NCBI GenBank assembly: GCA_028571685.1
Contig: CM053162.1
Coordinates: 46,658,851 to 46,722,850 of the forward strand
Origin: Heterohyrax brucei
Lineage: Eukaryota > Chordata > Mammalia > Hyracoidea > Procaviidae
DNA: 64,000 nucleotides
Reading direction: 5' to 3'
Shown here piece by piece: positions 10,451-21,791 of the stretch (the first letter of the stretch is position 1; every line of letters begins with the position of its first letter). Position numbers and translations under genes: made by a program. The notes under the pieces are model-generated. The model was given only the letters and a program-made list of their open reading frames with translations. It ran no database searches and had not been told where the DNA came from.

Positions 10451-11124
10451 GGAAGCCACAGACCTTGGGATGTTTTTCATGAGAGTGTTCTCCCCTGTGC
10501 TTTTTTATGTCCTATCTTACTGGGGACACTCTGAGGGAAGAATAAGGAAGTGTTACAATGCGCTTTGGACTCAGACATTTTCTCTGAGTTTTCACATGAA
10601 GTTGTGCAGGTTTTCATGCAGGAGCCCACCGTGGCTGTGACTCCTGCTGTACCCTCATCCACTTGCTCTTTTTACCACTACAGCACCCACATTACCTCTC
10701 TGCTCCCCAAATCCGGTTCCTTCCCATGCTAGATGGGGGATGTGCAATGGCTCTTGGGGAAAGGGATATAGTCAGAAACACAGAATATAACACTGTCACT
10801 CTTTTATTCACTTACTGCCATCCATTTCCCTTATTTCCAAGTCAGAAACACCTGGTAGCCTGTACTGGATTTGAGAATGCTTTAAGACTGACCTCAAAAT
10901 GTGTTTGTTTATATATTTTTGTACACCTAATGCTGATAATAAAGATGGAACAATAACCATAATTATAACAGCAATTTTATGTCAATAAACAGACACAGAG
11001 GCCTTTTAAAGTTGACTGAAAGGATGAGATGAGAAAAGGTAATTCGCTGTAGAGATTTAGGTTAGAGATAAGCAACAGTTCCCTCATTTAGGTCAATTGG
11101 CATAACAGTTTTTTAAGCAAATAT
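10451..11124. other. Unassigned sequence
   Basis: No repeat family or coding exon recognised. The short open frames on both strands look like chance frames. Confidence 0.45.
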
Positions 11125-11812
11125 CCTGCATCCCACCTGAGTGTTGTCTGGGATCTTACAAGTTAGCAAACAGCCATCTAAAGAGCATTAATTGGTTTCA
11201 ACCCCCTTGGGGCAAAGGAGAAAGAATATCAAAGACATGAGGAAGTGTAAGCCCAAGAGACAGAAAAGGTCACATATACCACAGGCTGTATCAACATGGC
11301 ACCAGAAGAACTAAATGGTGCCTGGCCACCACCAAAGACTGCTTTTATAGAAAACTCAACAAAGAGTCCCTGATGGAATGGGAGAAATGTGAGATGTAGA
11401 ATTTGAACTCTAGTAAAAAGACCAGACTCGATGGTCTGACAGACTAGAGGGTCCCCAGAAAACGTGATCCGTAGTCTCTCTGCTAACTCAGAAATGAAAC
11501 CATTCTGGATGTCAACTCTTCAGACAAAGATTGAAAGAGTATGTAAGACATAAAATGATCACTGGTGAAGCGTGGGCTTCTTGGCTTCAGCACGTACAGG
11601 ACACTGAATGGTTAGATCCTGTTTGGAGGTGAGATGGAACAGCAGAGGGGGACAGGAGCTGATTAAATGGACATGAGGAATAGGAGTGTAAGGAGAGGAG
11701 TGTGCTGACTCAGAGTGAGGAGAGTAGCTAGGGTCGTATGGCAGAAGCACGTGGAAGTTTTTGTATGAGAAACTGTAATGGTAAACTTTCACTTAACACA
11801 CAATGAAAAAAA
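11125..11812 (+). mobile_element. Probable afrotherian L1 3' UTR
   Basis: Same family as 18563-19187 (plus) and 27628-28062, 42411-43100 and 13805-14050 (minus). It has a purine-rich tract (AGCAGAGGGGGACAGGAGCT). It ends in CACTTAACACACAATGAAAA with an A-rich tail. A poly-A end and polypurine tract are typical of an L1 3' UTR. The L1 assignment is inference. Confidence 0.65.
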
Positions 11813-12489
11813 TGTGTAATAACAAAAAAAGAAAAAAAGTGAAAAAGAAAGAAATGGCTCCCTGAAATCAGTTTTGATAAGCACAAATGAGTCACCAGAA
11901 GATTTTTGGATAGATGGATAGTTGTCCAAGATTTAGTGTTTTCTAATGGAAAGACAGGGGAATATCGGATAAAATGTCTCTTGGAGTTTCTCCCAGTCCT
12001 GTTCATTTATGAATCTCCTCCTAGCAAGCAAGTTGAAAACTCAATTATTTCCCACAGAAGGTACACTGAGAATGCATCTGCTTGGATTATACTGCCTTAA
12101 AAGCCTATCTTTCTCCAAAGCTCTCTTTAAAGGTTCATTACTAGCATGCTCAATTCTGACGCTTAGTAATGGCTATGATTTCACGGAGCTCAAACATCCA
12201 TATTCAGCAGCTTGTGTAAGCTGAAGCTAGAGAGTTCTGCAGGGGCAGCACATGAGATGAGGTCCAGCTGCCCTCACCATTCTCCAGTGGCCTGAGCAGC
12301 AGCTGAGATAATTCACTGACTAACTTTGGGTCTCTGGACCCTGCAGAAGGCAGAATGAGATCCCACAGAGATGACTCTTGCCAGGATTATGTGTCTTATG
12401 ATCCTGTTTAGATACTGTAACACTAATCACTAGCTCCCAATATTGGGCATTAATGTTAACCTGGAGTTTTCATGTGATGTAAACTGTTA
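11813..12489. other. Unassigned sequence
   Basis: No element recognised. Confidence 0.45.
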
Positions 12490-12592
12490 ACACGCTGGGC
12501 TAACTGAAGGTTGATGGGTCTAGCCCACCCAGAAGCACATCAGAAGAAAGGCCTGGTGATCTACTACCAAAAAATCAACCATCAAAAATCCT
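12490..12592 (+). mobile_element. AfroSINE older variant, fragment
   Basis: Contains GAAAGGCCTGGTGATCTACT, the block that separates this variant from the common short and long forms. The tail is missing. Confidence 0.75.
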
Positions 12593-12597
12593 GTTGT

Positions 12598-12945
12598 CTC
12601 TGGGGGGGTCCCCTGGGAGCATGACCCTTAGACCTGCTGCTGCTCCTGTCTAGAAAACACTACTGAGGTCAACTCTTCAGACAAAAACGGACTAGACTCG
12701 GGGACACATGGACCATATGGTGGATGTATTTATGGTTCTGTGCATTTATAGGAGGCTGTCCTACTGGTCTCTTTGCAGATGGGAGAGAAGAGAGTGGAGA
12801 GGAGGGGGCAGGAGCTTGTTAGGAGGATACCACAAGTTAAGAGGAGTGCTGTCATAGGGCAAGGAGAGCAGAAGAGCTGTAGACAGTTGGGCATACAAAA
12901 TTGATTTGGGTTGTATACATTACTTAATCACAGTTAAAAAAATCC
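12598..12945 (+). mobile_element. Probable L1 3' UTR fragment
   Basis: Shares CCCCTGGGAGCATG and the polypurine tract (GGAGAGGAGGGGGCAGGAGC) with the other poly-A-ended copies in the window. Confidence 0.6.
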
Positions 12946-12954
12946 TGTTGTCTC

Positions 12955-13437
12955 AGTCATCTAGTGCAGCTTTAACAGAAATACCACAAATGGATGGCTT
13001 TAAAAAGAGAAATTTGTCACAGTCCAGTAAGCTAAAAGTCCACATGCAGGGTTTCAGCTCCAAAGGAAAACCTTCTGTGCTGGCTCTGGAGGAAGGTCCC
13101 TGTTGCCAGTCTTCCCCTGGACTGAAAGGGGAAGGGACTGTGGTGCTTTCCAAAGGAAGCACCCCACTCCCAATTACTTCTTTCCCTTTTGATGGCATGA
13201 GGTCTTCAAATCTCCCCTTGCCTCTCTCTCCTTTATGTCCCAAAAGATTGCCTCAAGGGACAGAACAATCCCACACACTGAGTCCTCCGTTTATACAGCT
13301 GCCATCCATCCTCCCTCATTAACATCATAGGGACAGGGTTTATAACATAAATGAACATCATACAACACTAGGAATCATGGCCCAGCCAAACTGGCCACAC
13401 ACATTTTTGGGGGAAACACAATTCAATCCATGGCATC
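12955..13437 (-). mobile_element. MaLR-like solo LTR (fossil)
   Basis: Reverse-strand LTR of the family also seen at 36118-36643, 40283-40577, 40876-41152, 46878-47323 and 55390-56025. Its ends resemble mammalian MaLR LTRs. No internal region is attached. An open frame across it is not meaningful. Confidence 0.7.
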
Positions 13438-13544
13438 TGTGGAACACAGTTCTATTCTCACCCTCTTTGTTCTTCATGTGTCAGGATCCACGCAATGGCA
13501 ACTGGCTTTAATGTTAGTTTAGATCTCTTTCGTAACCCTAATCC

Positions 13545-13681
13545 TAAAAGCCCATTGCTGTTGAGTCAGTTCAGACTCATAGTGACCCTAAAAGACAGAG
13601 TAGAACTGCAATATCTGGTGGATTCCAACTCCTGATCTTTTGGTTAGCAGCCGTGGCCCTTAACCACTAGACCACCAGGTC
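13545..13681 (-). mobile_element. AfroSINE, short form
   Basis: Reverse-strand copy with the tail TTGAGTCAGTTCAGACTCAT and the head TTAACCACTAGACCACCAGG. Part of the body is missing. Confidence 0.9.
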
Positions 13682-13804
13682 CATCCATAGCCTCTGTACT
13701 TCCTGGGAGCTATGTAATCAGTCATTTCACATTTGCTGTGTACTTACTTACTGACTTCTAGAGAGCTGTACTTGGAAAAGTAGATTGAGTTCACATTATA
13801 GAAA

Positions 13805-14050
13805 AATCTTTTCTTTTTAAAAGTTTTTTTTTAATTTTATTTTTATGTGATTAAGTGAAAGCTTACAGTCCAAGTCAATTTGCCACATAAAACCTGGAAC
13901 ACATGCCTCTATGGTCTCCCCACCCTGTGACAGCACACTCCTCCTTTCCAACCTGTGCTGCCAGTATCCACTCAGCCAACATTTGCTCGCTCTCCACCCT
14001 CTCCCTCTAGAGAGGAACCAGTTGGACAGCTTCACGTACATATATATTAA
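13805..14050 (-). mobile_element. Probable L1 3' end
   Basis: Starts with T-rich sequence (the reverse of a poly-A end), then GTGATTAAGTGAAAGCTTAC, as in the other minus-strand copies. Confidence 0.6.
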
Positions 14051-15379
14051 GCCAGATTGTAGAAGCATCTTAAGTTTCTGGTTGCTTCAGTTTATAAGAT
14101 AAGGCAATAGGGAGGCTTTGATGGTGTCTGACCACTAGACTAGCATGAAGAACAATGTTTTACATCTAACTGAACAAATACTTACTGATAAAACAACTCT
14201 GATGTCGCTATTACAAGGAAAACACTGGGTAAACACCAGGGGACTGAAACAAAAATGTCCTTCTTGCCGATAAGGAATTTATAGTCTTGAGGGTTTTGTT
14301 GTTTTCATTTTAATATAAGAGATAGTATTTTGATTTTTTTAACCAAGGTGTTTTTACTGGCATTTTTTATACCCCAGTAAACAATTGCATGGCAGAGATT
14401 GAAGAGAAAGACAAGAGTCAATTCTTGACCTCCAGGTTTCAGAATGGACTTCAACAACTCACAGCAGAGACAATGGTTTTATAGAAAAGCTTTTGGGCTT
14501 CTACAATGTAGCCGAAGTGACAGATTTGGAAGCCGGGCCAGTCCATGACATGATGGGCACTGAAAAAAAAGGGCTATTAAAAAAACTAAAAGAAAAACCC
14601 GTTTCCTTTCTTCCTCAGTTTCTGTCTCAGTGTGGCATTGTGTGTTTCTTTGTTATTCATTGTCAACTGAGATGAATAAAAATTGAGATTTTAAATTATT
14701 ACCCCGAATTTTGCCATTCATTTTTATGTCATGCAATAATGGTTTTAAAGGCAAATATAAGGGCAGTTAACTTATATGGGCAATCACTGAGATGATCTAA
14801 TTCCTAATGAGTAGTGTGTATGTGTATGTGGGGTTTATTTTTACCAGAACAGTGGAAACACTGTATAAAATGATTTCGCACTGTTTTTATTTCTCTTGCA
14901 CACACATCCTATCAGCTCTCTCTATCTTCCACTTACTGATGAGTAAGAAACGACTCAACAGAAAAGGAACTGTGGATTGGCCTACACTTCCCTGTTTTTC
15001 AGTCTTTGTATGCTGCCTAAGTGGTTGACTAATACAAGAAGTATCAGTATCACAAGTGAGAAATGATATAAGAATCTTTGTTCATCATGTTTCTTAGATG
15101 GTTGTTACCTTTTTTCTGCATCTAGTTGGAACGGAAAGCATAGTCTTTCCGGCAACCCTCCTACTTCCTCAAAGATGGAACACATGTATATCTCTCTGAA
15201 TTCTCAAGCAACATGTGTCCAGCGGAACTGCGTACTCAGAGGACACAAGCAACAGCGGAATACATTTTACACTCAAACCACCGTCCTCATGATCCACTGT
15301 TCCATTAGTCTTCAGTTATAAAACACAGGTTCAAAGACAACATTATTCAGACTTGTAAGAAGGCACAATAAACAACTAC
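14051..15379. other. Unassigned sequence, 1.3 kb
   Basis: No young repeat, exon or RNA recognised. AT-rich and apparently single-copy or very old. Confidence 0.45.
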
Positions 15380-15572
15380 TGTTGTCATCAAACAGGTTGA
15401 CAGCTTTATGTTGTGTCAGAGTAAAACTGTCCTCCATAAGGTTTTCAGTGACTGAGTATTCAGACATAGATCATGAGGCCTTTCTTCCAAGTGCCTCTGG
15501 GTGGATTCAAACCACCCACTGTTTTTGGTTAATAGCTCAGTGCTTAACCATTTGTACCACCCAGGACCCACA
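15380..15572 (-). mobile_element. AfroSINE, older variant
   Basis: Reverse-strand copy with the head TGCTTAACCATTTGTACCAC followed by CCAGG. It has a body block TTTCTTCCAAGTGCCTCTGG not found in the common short form. Confidence 0.75.
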
Positions 15573-15821
15573 AGAAGCACAGCCTGTGAGTATTAAACCA
15601 AATGCTTTGCCCTTCCAAGTGCAAAGCCCCGTGTGACTGCATACTTGTGACGGTGGCCCCGTGTGGAAGAATGGGTGACGGGCCAGGCTGCTCAGCTGCG
15701 GCTGAGATGACGATGTGTGGGTACTGCAGGTGGGAGAGAAAACTAGAGCCCTAGATACGAATGGATCCCTAAGAAAGGGGGCTCTGTGTCCTGCTGTCAT
15801 GCCTCACATTCTCACTTCTGG

Positions 15822-15900
15822 GCCCCTCTGGGCAGACATGAACTTCCCACCTTTCAGTTAACAACCAAAAACATTAACCATCCGCACCCCAGGGAGTCCT
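15822..15900 (-). mobile_element. AfroSINE head fragment
   Basis: Reverse-strand head of the older variant, ending CCGCACCCCAGGGAGTCC. Confidence 0.7.
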
Positions 15901-16113
15901 TAAAAGTATAAAGAAAAGACAAAATTCAGGATGACAGCTTCTGAGTTGGGACCACAGAGGTGAACGTGGACAGAAATAGACACACAGGCACTTCTAAGGG
16001 CTAGTACATGTTCTGTTTCTTAAACTAGGTGGTAACTAAGTTCTAGTTATTATTATTATTTTTAATTGCATGCCTTTGCTTTGTACACTTTTTTTGCCTG
16101 TATGACATACTAA

Positions 16114-16240
16114 CAAAAAACCCAAACCCGTTGCATCAAGTCAATTCTAACTCCTAGTAGCCTTATAGGATGGAGTAGAACTGTCCCATAGAGTTTCCAA
16201 GAAGCCTGAGTTCCTAACCACTGTAACACCAGGGCTCCCT
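16114..16240 (-). mobile_element. AfroSINE with internal deletion
   Basis: Tail CCCAAACCCGTTGCATCAAG and head CCACTGTAACACCAGGGCTC are present. Part of the tRNA-like region between them is missing. Confidence 0.88.
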
Positions 16241-16447
16241 GTGATATGCTATAGTTCATGATTTTTTAATCTTCATAAAAGAGAAAAATCAGAGAAGTAC
16301 AAGAGAAATTACACAGGAAAAGCCACGATTAGGACTTGGTAGCTGAACATTCATGGAGCAGAAATAAGTTATGGGGGATGAATGAAAGTTTGCTGTGCAA
16401 TGAATGCAAATATGATCTCACTGACGAATTTAAGAGTAAGAGCAGCC

Positions 16448-16602
16448 CTAGAAAACCTGGTGGTGTGGTGATTAAGTGCTATGGCTGCTAACCAAAAAGT
16501 CAGCAGTTCAAATCCCCCAGGTGCTCCTTGGAAACTATGAGGCAGTTATACTCTGTCTATAGGGTCACTATGAGAAGGAATTGGCTCAACAGCAATTTTT
16601 TA
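16448..16602 (+). mobile_element. AfroSINE, short form
   Basis: Head AAAACCTGGTGGTGTGGTGA and tail AGAAGGAATTGGCTCAACAG, followed by a T-rich end. Confidence 0.9.
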
Positions 16603-16609
16603 AATTTTA

Positions 16610-16676
16610 TTTGAACTTCCAAACTTTCAGTTAGCAACCAAGCATGTTAACTATCTGCTCCCCAGGGACTCCCAGG
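16610..16676 (-). mobile_element. AfroSINE head fragment
   Basis: Reverse-strand head of the older variant (ATCTGCTCCCCAGGGACTCC), abutting the tail of the previous copy. Confidence 0.7.
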
Positions 16677-16866
16677 AATTTATGATCCCATGGGCCCAGT
16701 CTGAGATGGCTATGAAATCTTGGAATGAAAAAGTCCAGTTTGCTGTTGGAGGTGTGAGCAAGAATTGATTGGTGGTGGGAGCTCATGGGGTGGACCTTGT
16801 GAGGTTCTAAGGTGAAAGTGGAGATGGAGAAGCAAGGGTCAGGTATTACACGTACTCAGTATTGTC

Positions 16867-17022
16867 AGGAAACCCTGGTGCCTTGGTGGTTAAGTGCTAC
16901 GTCTGCTAACCAAAAGGTCAGCAGTTCAAATCTGCCAGTTTCCCTTAGAAACTCTATGAGATAGTTCTGCTGTGCTCTATAGGGTTGCTATGAGTCAGAA
17001 CTGAGTCACTGGTAGTGGCAAA
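16867..17022 (+). mobile_element. AfroSINE, short form
   Basis: Complete copy. The head reads GAAACCCTGGTGCCTTGGTG and the tail GCTATGAGTCAGAACTGAGT. Confidence 0.93.
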
Positions 17023-17319
17023 ATTGTCCAAGAAGCCCTTGAGAGCACACTGCCCAACCCCCAGACCACCAGGTCAGCACCTTCCAGCCACAGGCTTCAG
17101 AATGCGACTGTATTAGGCTCTGCGCTGTACTTGTCTGGGAACCTGGCTACAGGCCACCCTTCCTGCCTTCTTCACAACCCAGATTTATCCTGTGTCTGTC
17201 AAATGGGGATCCAAGAGACCAGTCATTGTCATAAAGACATGATGTCAAAGTCAGACGATATTTGCAAAGTGATGCGATGTTTTTGTGCTAAGCATCCCAT
17301 TGTAAACTGAAATAACCAG

Positions 17320-17498
17320 GCCATATCCTGGTGGCACAGTGGTAAAAGTAATAAACTGCTGATCCAAACCACTGGCAACTCAGTGGTAGAAAGATGTGGC
17401 AGGCTGCTTCAGCAAAGACTTACAGCTTGGAAACCCTGTGAGGTCGCTAAGAGTCAGAACGGACTCCATGGCAGTAGGTTGGCTTTTTGTTTTTGAGT
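17320..17498 (+). mobile_element. AfroSINE, long form
   Basis: Contains AGAAAGATGTGGCAGGCTGC. The tail ends GGTTGGCTTTTTGTTTTT. Confidence 0.88.
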
Positions 17499-18562
17499 TT
17501 ATCATACTAGATTTATAATATCGAGGTTTGTTATTATTTCCTTCATTTCAGAAGCAGACCTTGTAATCCATAGTGAACGGTTCTAAACACCCAAGATCTT
17601 CATTAAGCCCCCCATCCCCAGTGGGAGGGGCAGCCGGCAGGGCAGGGGGCTCAGCCCTGCAACAGGAGAAGGGGGGGGTCTGGCCTCTCCACCCACCAGG
17701 AGAGTTCCCTAGCCAGCCCACCCAACCCAGGCCAGGTGGGTGTTGACATTATAACTTGCCGAAAGACACTAACCCTAGTGGCACCTCTCTGGTGGTATGT
17801 GAAGGTGGGAAAATTTCACAGGAATTTTTCATATCTTCAAAAATAGAATATTGAACACAGACCTGTACACCACAGGACCCCCAAATCAAACCTCTGACCC
17901 ACGAGACCATGGTAAACCTCTTCTTATTCCAGTAATAACAATTCCCCCTTTCTCTTCTGGCACACTCCAGCAATCTGCTCCACGAGCATTAGTTCACATA
18001 CAGGTAAACTGACAATATTTCCCTTTCAGAAGTACTCCTCCTCCTCACTATCATCACAATCATCATCACAAGGCATCAGTGCGGTCCTCTGAAGCAAACC
18101 ACCTTGACAACAGCAGTTCCCATCCAGTCCTGTTGTGACAGGGAAGAGTAACAGCATGAACTTATGTTAACCTATATAAGAAATACCTACGGTGAAACTG
18201 AAAACATAAATAAATAATTTGGTTTATTTCTTGCAGAGCTGCTGTAGTACACATACCTGCTCTACCTCAGTGCTTCTGTTTCTACACTTCTTCTGCAGAA
18301 AAGAACTCTGTAGACCTTACCCCACTGAGATATTTTTAAATCTAGACAGCTGGTGTCTAATATAGAAAGCCATTACAGGAAATATTAATTCTGATAAACA
18401 GACCTTTGTCTTAAGAAATAGTCTGGTGGAAAATAATTGTGTTATAAACCTCTTCAAATAACTATTTTATAATATACATCCAACATACCTTTAACTCTGC
18501 CACTAATCCCATTCACAATATGCCACATGAATACAAAAAAAACACAAACATCACAGTGCCTT
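17499..18562. other. Unassigned sequence with GC-rich patch
   Basis: Contains a GC-rich patch at about 17605-17740 (G-rich runs and CCACC blocks, but few CG dinucleotides, so not a CpG island). The rest is AT-rich. No exon recognised. Confidence 0.4.
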
Positions 18563-19187
18563 TTTAAAAAATTGCGGGCGACAACCCATCTGGGGCAGAG
18601 GACAATGAAAGACATCAAAGACATAAGGAAAATATCAGTCCAAGAGACAGATATAATCGAGAGACTGCATCAGTATGAGATCAGAAGAGCTAGATGGTGC
18701 CCGCCACCACCTGTGACTGCCCTGACAGGGAATACAACATAGGTTCCCTGCAGAAGTGGGAGAAAAACGGGTGTGCAGGCCTAGAACTCTATTAAACACA
18801 CCAGACCTGATGGTCTAACAGACTGGAGGGACTGCAGAAGCGATGACACCAGACTCTCTGTTAGCCCAGAACTGAAACCATGTGTGAAGTCAACACTTCA
18901 AAGATTGGACTGAACTATAAAGACATAAAATGATAACTGGCTAACAGTGTGCTTCTTGGTTTAAGGGCACACACAAGGCCAACTGGACAGCTCTTGTCTA
19001 GAAGTCAGATGAGAAAGCAGAGAGATAGGGGTTGGTTGAGTGGACACAGGAACTACAGGGTGGAAAGGTGGAATGTGCTGTCATGGGGTAGGGAGAGCAG
19101 CTAGAATTATATTGAATGTATGTACAAATTTTTGTATGACAAATTACTTGGATTATAAACCTTTACTTACAGCACAATAAAATATGA
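18563..19187 (+). mobile_element. Probable afrotherian L1 3' UTR
   Basis: Shares the order of blocks with 11125-11812 (GACATCAAAGACATAAGGAA, the GATGGTCTAACAGACTGGAG block, the purine tract). It ends TTACAGCACAATAAAAT, which provides an AATAAA signal at the 3' end. Confidence 0.68.
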
Positions 19188-19249
19188 AACATAAAACTGC
19201 TGGTGAAATGCTTTGATGTACATATATATACATATGTACATATACCATG

Positions 19250-19435
19250 GTCCCTGGACGGTGTAAATGGTTTGTGTTTGACCGCTAACCTAGAAGCTGG
19301 TGGTTTGGGTCATACCCACCAATAGTACCATGGAAGCAAGGCAGTTCGATCTTCCATGAAATGACACCGTCTGTGAAGCAAGCTCTGTTTTGTGACATAT
19401 GTTGCCATCAACTGGAGGCTGGCTTGCTGGCCCTT
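19250..19435 (+). mobile_element. AfroSINE older variant, diverged
   Basis: Head-like TCCCTGGACGGTGTAAATGG with the B-box region worn. The tail GTTGCCATCAACTGGAGGCT is barely recognisable. Confidence 0.55.
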
Positions 19436-19745
19436 ACAGAAAACAAACACATAAAACCATTTTAAAAATTGCTGGTAAACTTCAGGCCAAGTGTCTTTGT
19501 GGTGATTCGTAGAAAGGAGAGGCAGGAGATTTTCACAGTCAACTTCTCCAGAAGGAGAATCATTCCAAACGCAGAACTGCTGCCCATCCTTACGGAGTGT
19601 CTGCTGTGTGCCCTCGAGCCTTTACTGTCAAGCGAAAGAAGATAGTGAGGATTTCTCTCCAAGGGTTAACTTCACTTGTAAGTCAAAGAGATATCTGTCA
19701 TACGTGGGTAAATTCAGAAAAAAAATATAAGGCCATTTTTAGGTA
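19436..19745. other. Unassigned sequence
   Basis: No element recognised. Confidence 0.4.
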
Positions 19746-20340
19746 AACTGTTTCATTTGAAAAGATGATGCAAGGCCATTGAACAAAATTCAAAGGTACA
19801 AATGGGCACAGAGTAGAAAACAAGTTTCTCTCCCACCCTAGCCCCCCAGTTCCCTCCCAGGAGGCAAATACTGATGCCAGTTCCTTGTCTCCCTCCCTCC
19901 CTCCCTCTTTCCCCTCTCATCCCTCCTTTTTCTCTCTCCCTCCCTCCTTCCTTCCCTCTTTTCCTTCCTCCCCTTCTTTCCCTCCCTTCCTGTCTCCTTC
20001 CTGCCTTTCTCTTCCTCTGTCTGAAGATACATGTGAGTTGATATATGTGTATTTATTTTTCCAAATGTGAATGATAACCTTTGATAATGTTTCTACACTT
20101 ACCTTTTTTCACTTAGCAGTAATACCATGGAAGATACTTCCCTAGCAGTTCAAAGGAGTGCTGGTGTAGGCACTCCAACAACCAATAACTGCACCTCTGT
20201 GGACTACATTCCACTCTCTGGAGCAGAACTGCCAGGTCCAAGTGCATGTTCATTTTAAAATTTGATGGCTGTCACCAGATAGTACAGGGTCACACCATCA
20301 AAGAGGTATTTTATAACACGCTGTAACAATTACTATTGTG
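19746..20340 (-). mobile_element. Old L1 3' region
   Basis: Reverse-strand L1M-type sequence (CCCAGTTCCCTCCC, then ACCTTTTTTCACTTAGCAGT). A pyrimidine-rich tract (19887-20000) has expanded inside it. Confidence 0.5.
19887..20000 (+). repeat. Pyrimidine-rich (TCCC)n-like tract
   Basis: About 115 bases of almost pure C and T in TCCC and TTCC units. Overlapping open frames on both strands simply reflect the low complexity. Confidence 0.95.
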
Positions 20341-20373
20341 GAAGTTCTTGACCTTGAATAGGTACTTATACAG

Positions 20374-20538
20374 AAACCCTGGTGGCATTGTGGTTAAGTG
20401 CTACAGCTGCTAAGCAAAACGCTGGCAGATTAAATACATTGGGTATTCCTCTAAGAGGCAGCTCTAGTCAGTCCTATATGGTCACTAAGAGTTGGAATCA
20501 GTCGATGGCATTAGCCGTTTGTTTGTTTTTTCCTTAAA
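20374..20538 (+). mobile_element. AfroSINE, short form
   Basis: Complete copy flanked by GTACTTATACAG at 20362-20373 and again at 20539-20550, a perfect 12-bp target-site duplication. Confidence 0.95.
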
Positions 20539-20550
20539 GTACTTATACAG

Positions 20551-21489
20551 TCCCAGGGCACAGTACTCGCTACACAAGATCATCTTATCATGCTGCTATT
20601 ACAGAAAACCCCCACTTCATAGACTAAGTGTTACCAAGAAGGCACATTGTATATTGCTCTGCTTGCCTTTTGTGGTCACAGAATGACCTGCATGGTAACC
20701 AATCTGCGGTTTAGCAAGGCTTTTAAAAACAGGCCTACGGTATATCTATGTAAGCATATCCAGCCCTTGTTCTTAATAAATCTAAAGGGTAATATTTCTT
20801 TGGTTGACTCTGGAGTTTCTGGAGTTTAGAAAGTGAAACTGAATAGAAACCAAGATGAAAGATAATCATCAGGCTTCCTCTTTAGAGCTGACTGCAGCAC
20901 AAACAACCAAATTATGAGAAATAAATGAGTCTTTTAAAAAGTCCCGCTTTTAATTACCACAAATGTTGATGTGACTAGGTAAGAATTATTTTTAATCACC
21001 TGTAATTACAGGGATAGTATATAATCTAAAAGCATGAAGTGAGTATCCGAAAACCGCAATTAAAAAATAAAAAGCCCTAAGATAAACTTGGTTTTTGTTT
21101 GAAATGGAGCCCTGTTTTCTCTTCATATGCTCCCTCTCCCACCACACAAACTGTCTAAAATTGCTGAGTCTTAGCAGATACCGAAAGCCAGCTAGAAATA
21201 TCCTTTCCCTGAATTCAGCTGGTTTGCATCCTACCCAGCTTGAGCAAATAAATTCTTGGCTAATATTCCATGAACTCAAGAGAGTCAAATTTATTCGACG
21301 TCTTTAGGTGGCCTGAAAAACAAAGTGTAGGTTTTAAAGCTTCAGAAAATTGGGGAATTCCCTGTGCCAGAGAGCGAGACAGAGAATCAGACCGTTAATT
21401 AAAAATCAGATGGGCGATCAGTTGACGTGATAAAGGGAGGCCCAAAATAGATTTCTTCCTTATCATTGGAGTGTTATGATCTTGGACTC
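20551..21489. other. Repeat-free flank upstream of CpG island
   Basis: No transposon is recognisable for about 940 bp, unusual in this window. It contains CRE-like sites (CGACGTC at 21297-21303, TGACGTGA at 21423-21430) and an A/T-rich MEF2-like CCCAAAATAG (about 21451-21460). This fits an upstream regulatory region. Confidence 0.5.
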
Positions 21490-21569
21490 TAGGTAGGAAT
21501 TTTCTTTCCCTCCATCGCGAGGGAAGGAGGGCGAGCGAGGGCGAGCGAGGTCTGCGGTCTGTTGAGTGT

Positions 21570-21579
21570 CTATAAATAG
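21570..21579 (+). promoter_or_regulatory. TATA-like / MEF2-type box
   Basis: CTATAAATAG fits the MEF2 consensus YTAWWWWTAR exactly and also contains TATAAATA. It lies about 30-40 bp before the GC-rich start of the island, a spacing suitable for a TATA box. Which role applies cannot be told from sequence. Confidence 0.55.
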
Positions 21580-21608
21580 AAGGTGAAGTGTTCTAATACC
21601 GAGAGGGT

Positions 21609-21616
21609 GCGTCATA
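21609..21616 (+). promoter_or_regulatory. CRE/AP-1-like site
   Basis: TGCGTCAT, next to a GC box. It differs from the CRE TGACGTCA but keeps the GTCA half. Confidence 0.35.
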
Positions 21617-21745
21617 GCGTCCCGCCCCCGGGCTGAAGGCGCAGCGGCGGCTGCGGGAGCCTCAGCACGGCAGCGGGATGCCTGCCCGGGCTTCCCGCTC
21701 GTGCACCGGCCGGCGACCCGCTGCCCTCGAGGGGCAGAAGCCAGG

Positions 21746-21791
21746 CGGGCAGGGCGGAGGCGGGGAGGAGGGGAGGAGGGGAGGAGCGGAG
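21746..21791 (+). other. G-quadruplex-capable G-run cluster
   Basis: Runs of three or four G (GGGCAGGG, then repeated GGGGAGGA units) separated by short loops on the plus strand inside the CpG island. Confidence 0.6.

Noticed and set aside
12906-13322. 138-residue open frame
   Set aside because: Lies within a fossil LTR read backwards. Other copies of the LTR do not keep the frame.
19838-20070. Lys/Arg/Glu-rich or Ser/Pro-rich proteins
   Set aside because: Both frames come from the pyrimidine-rich simple tract.
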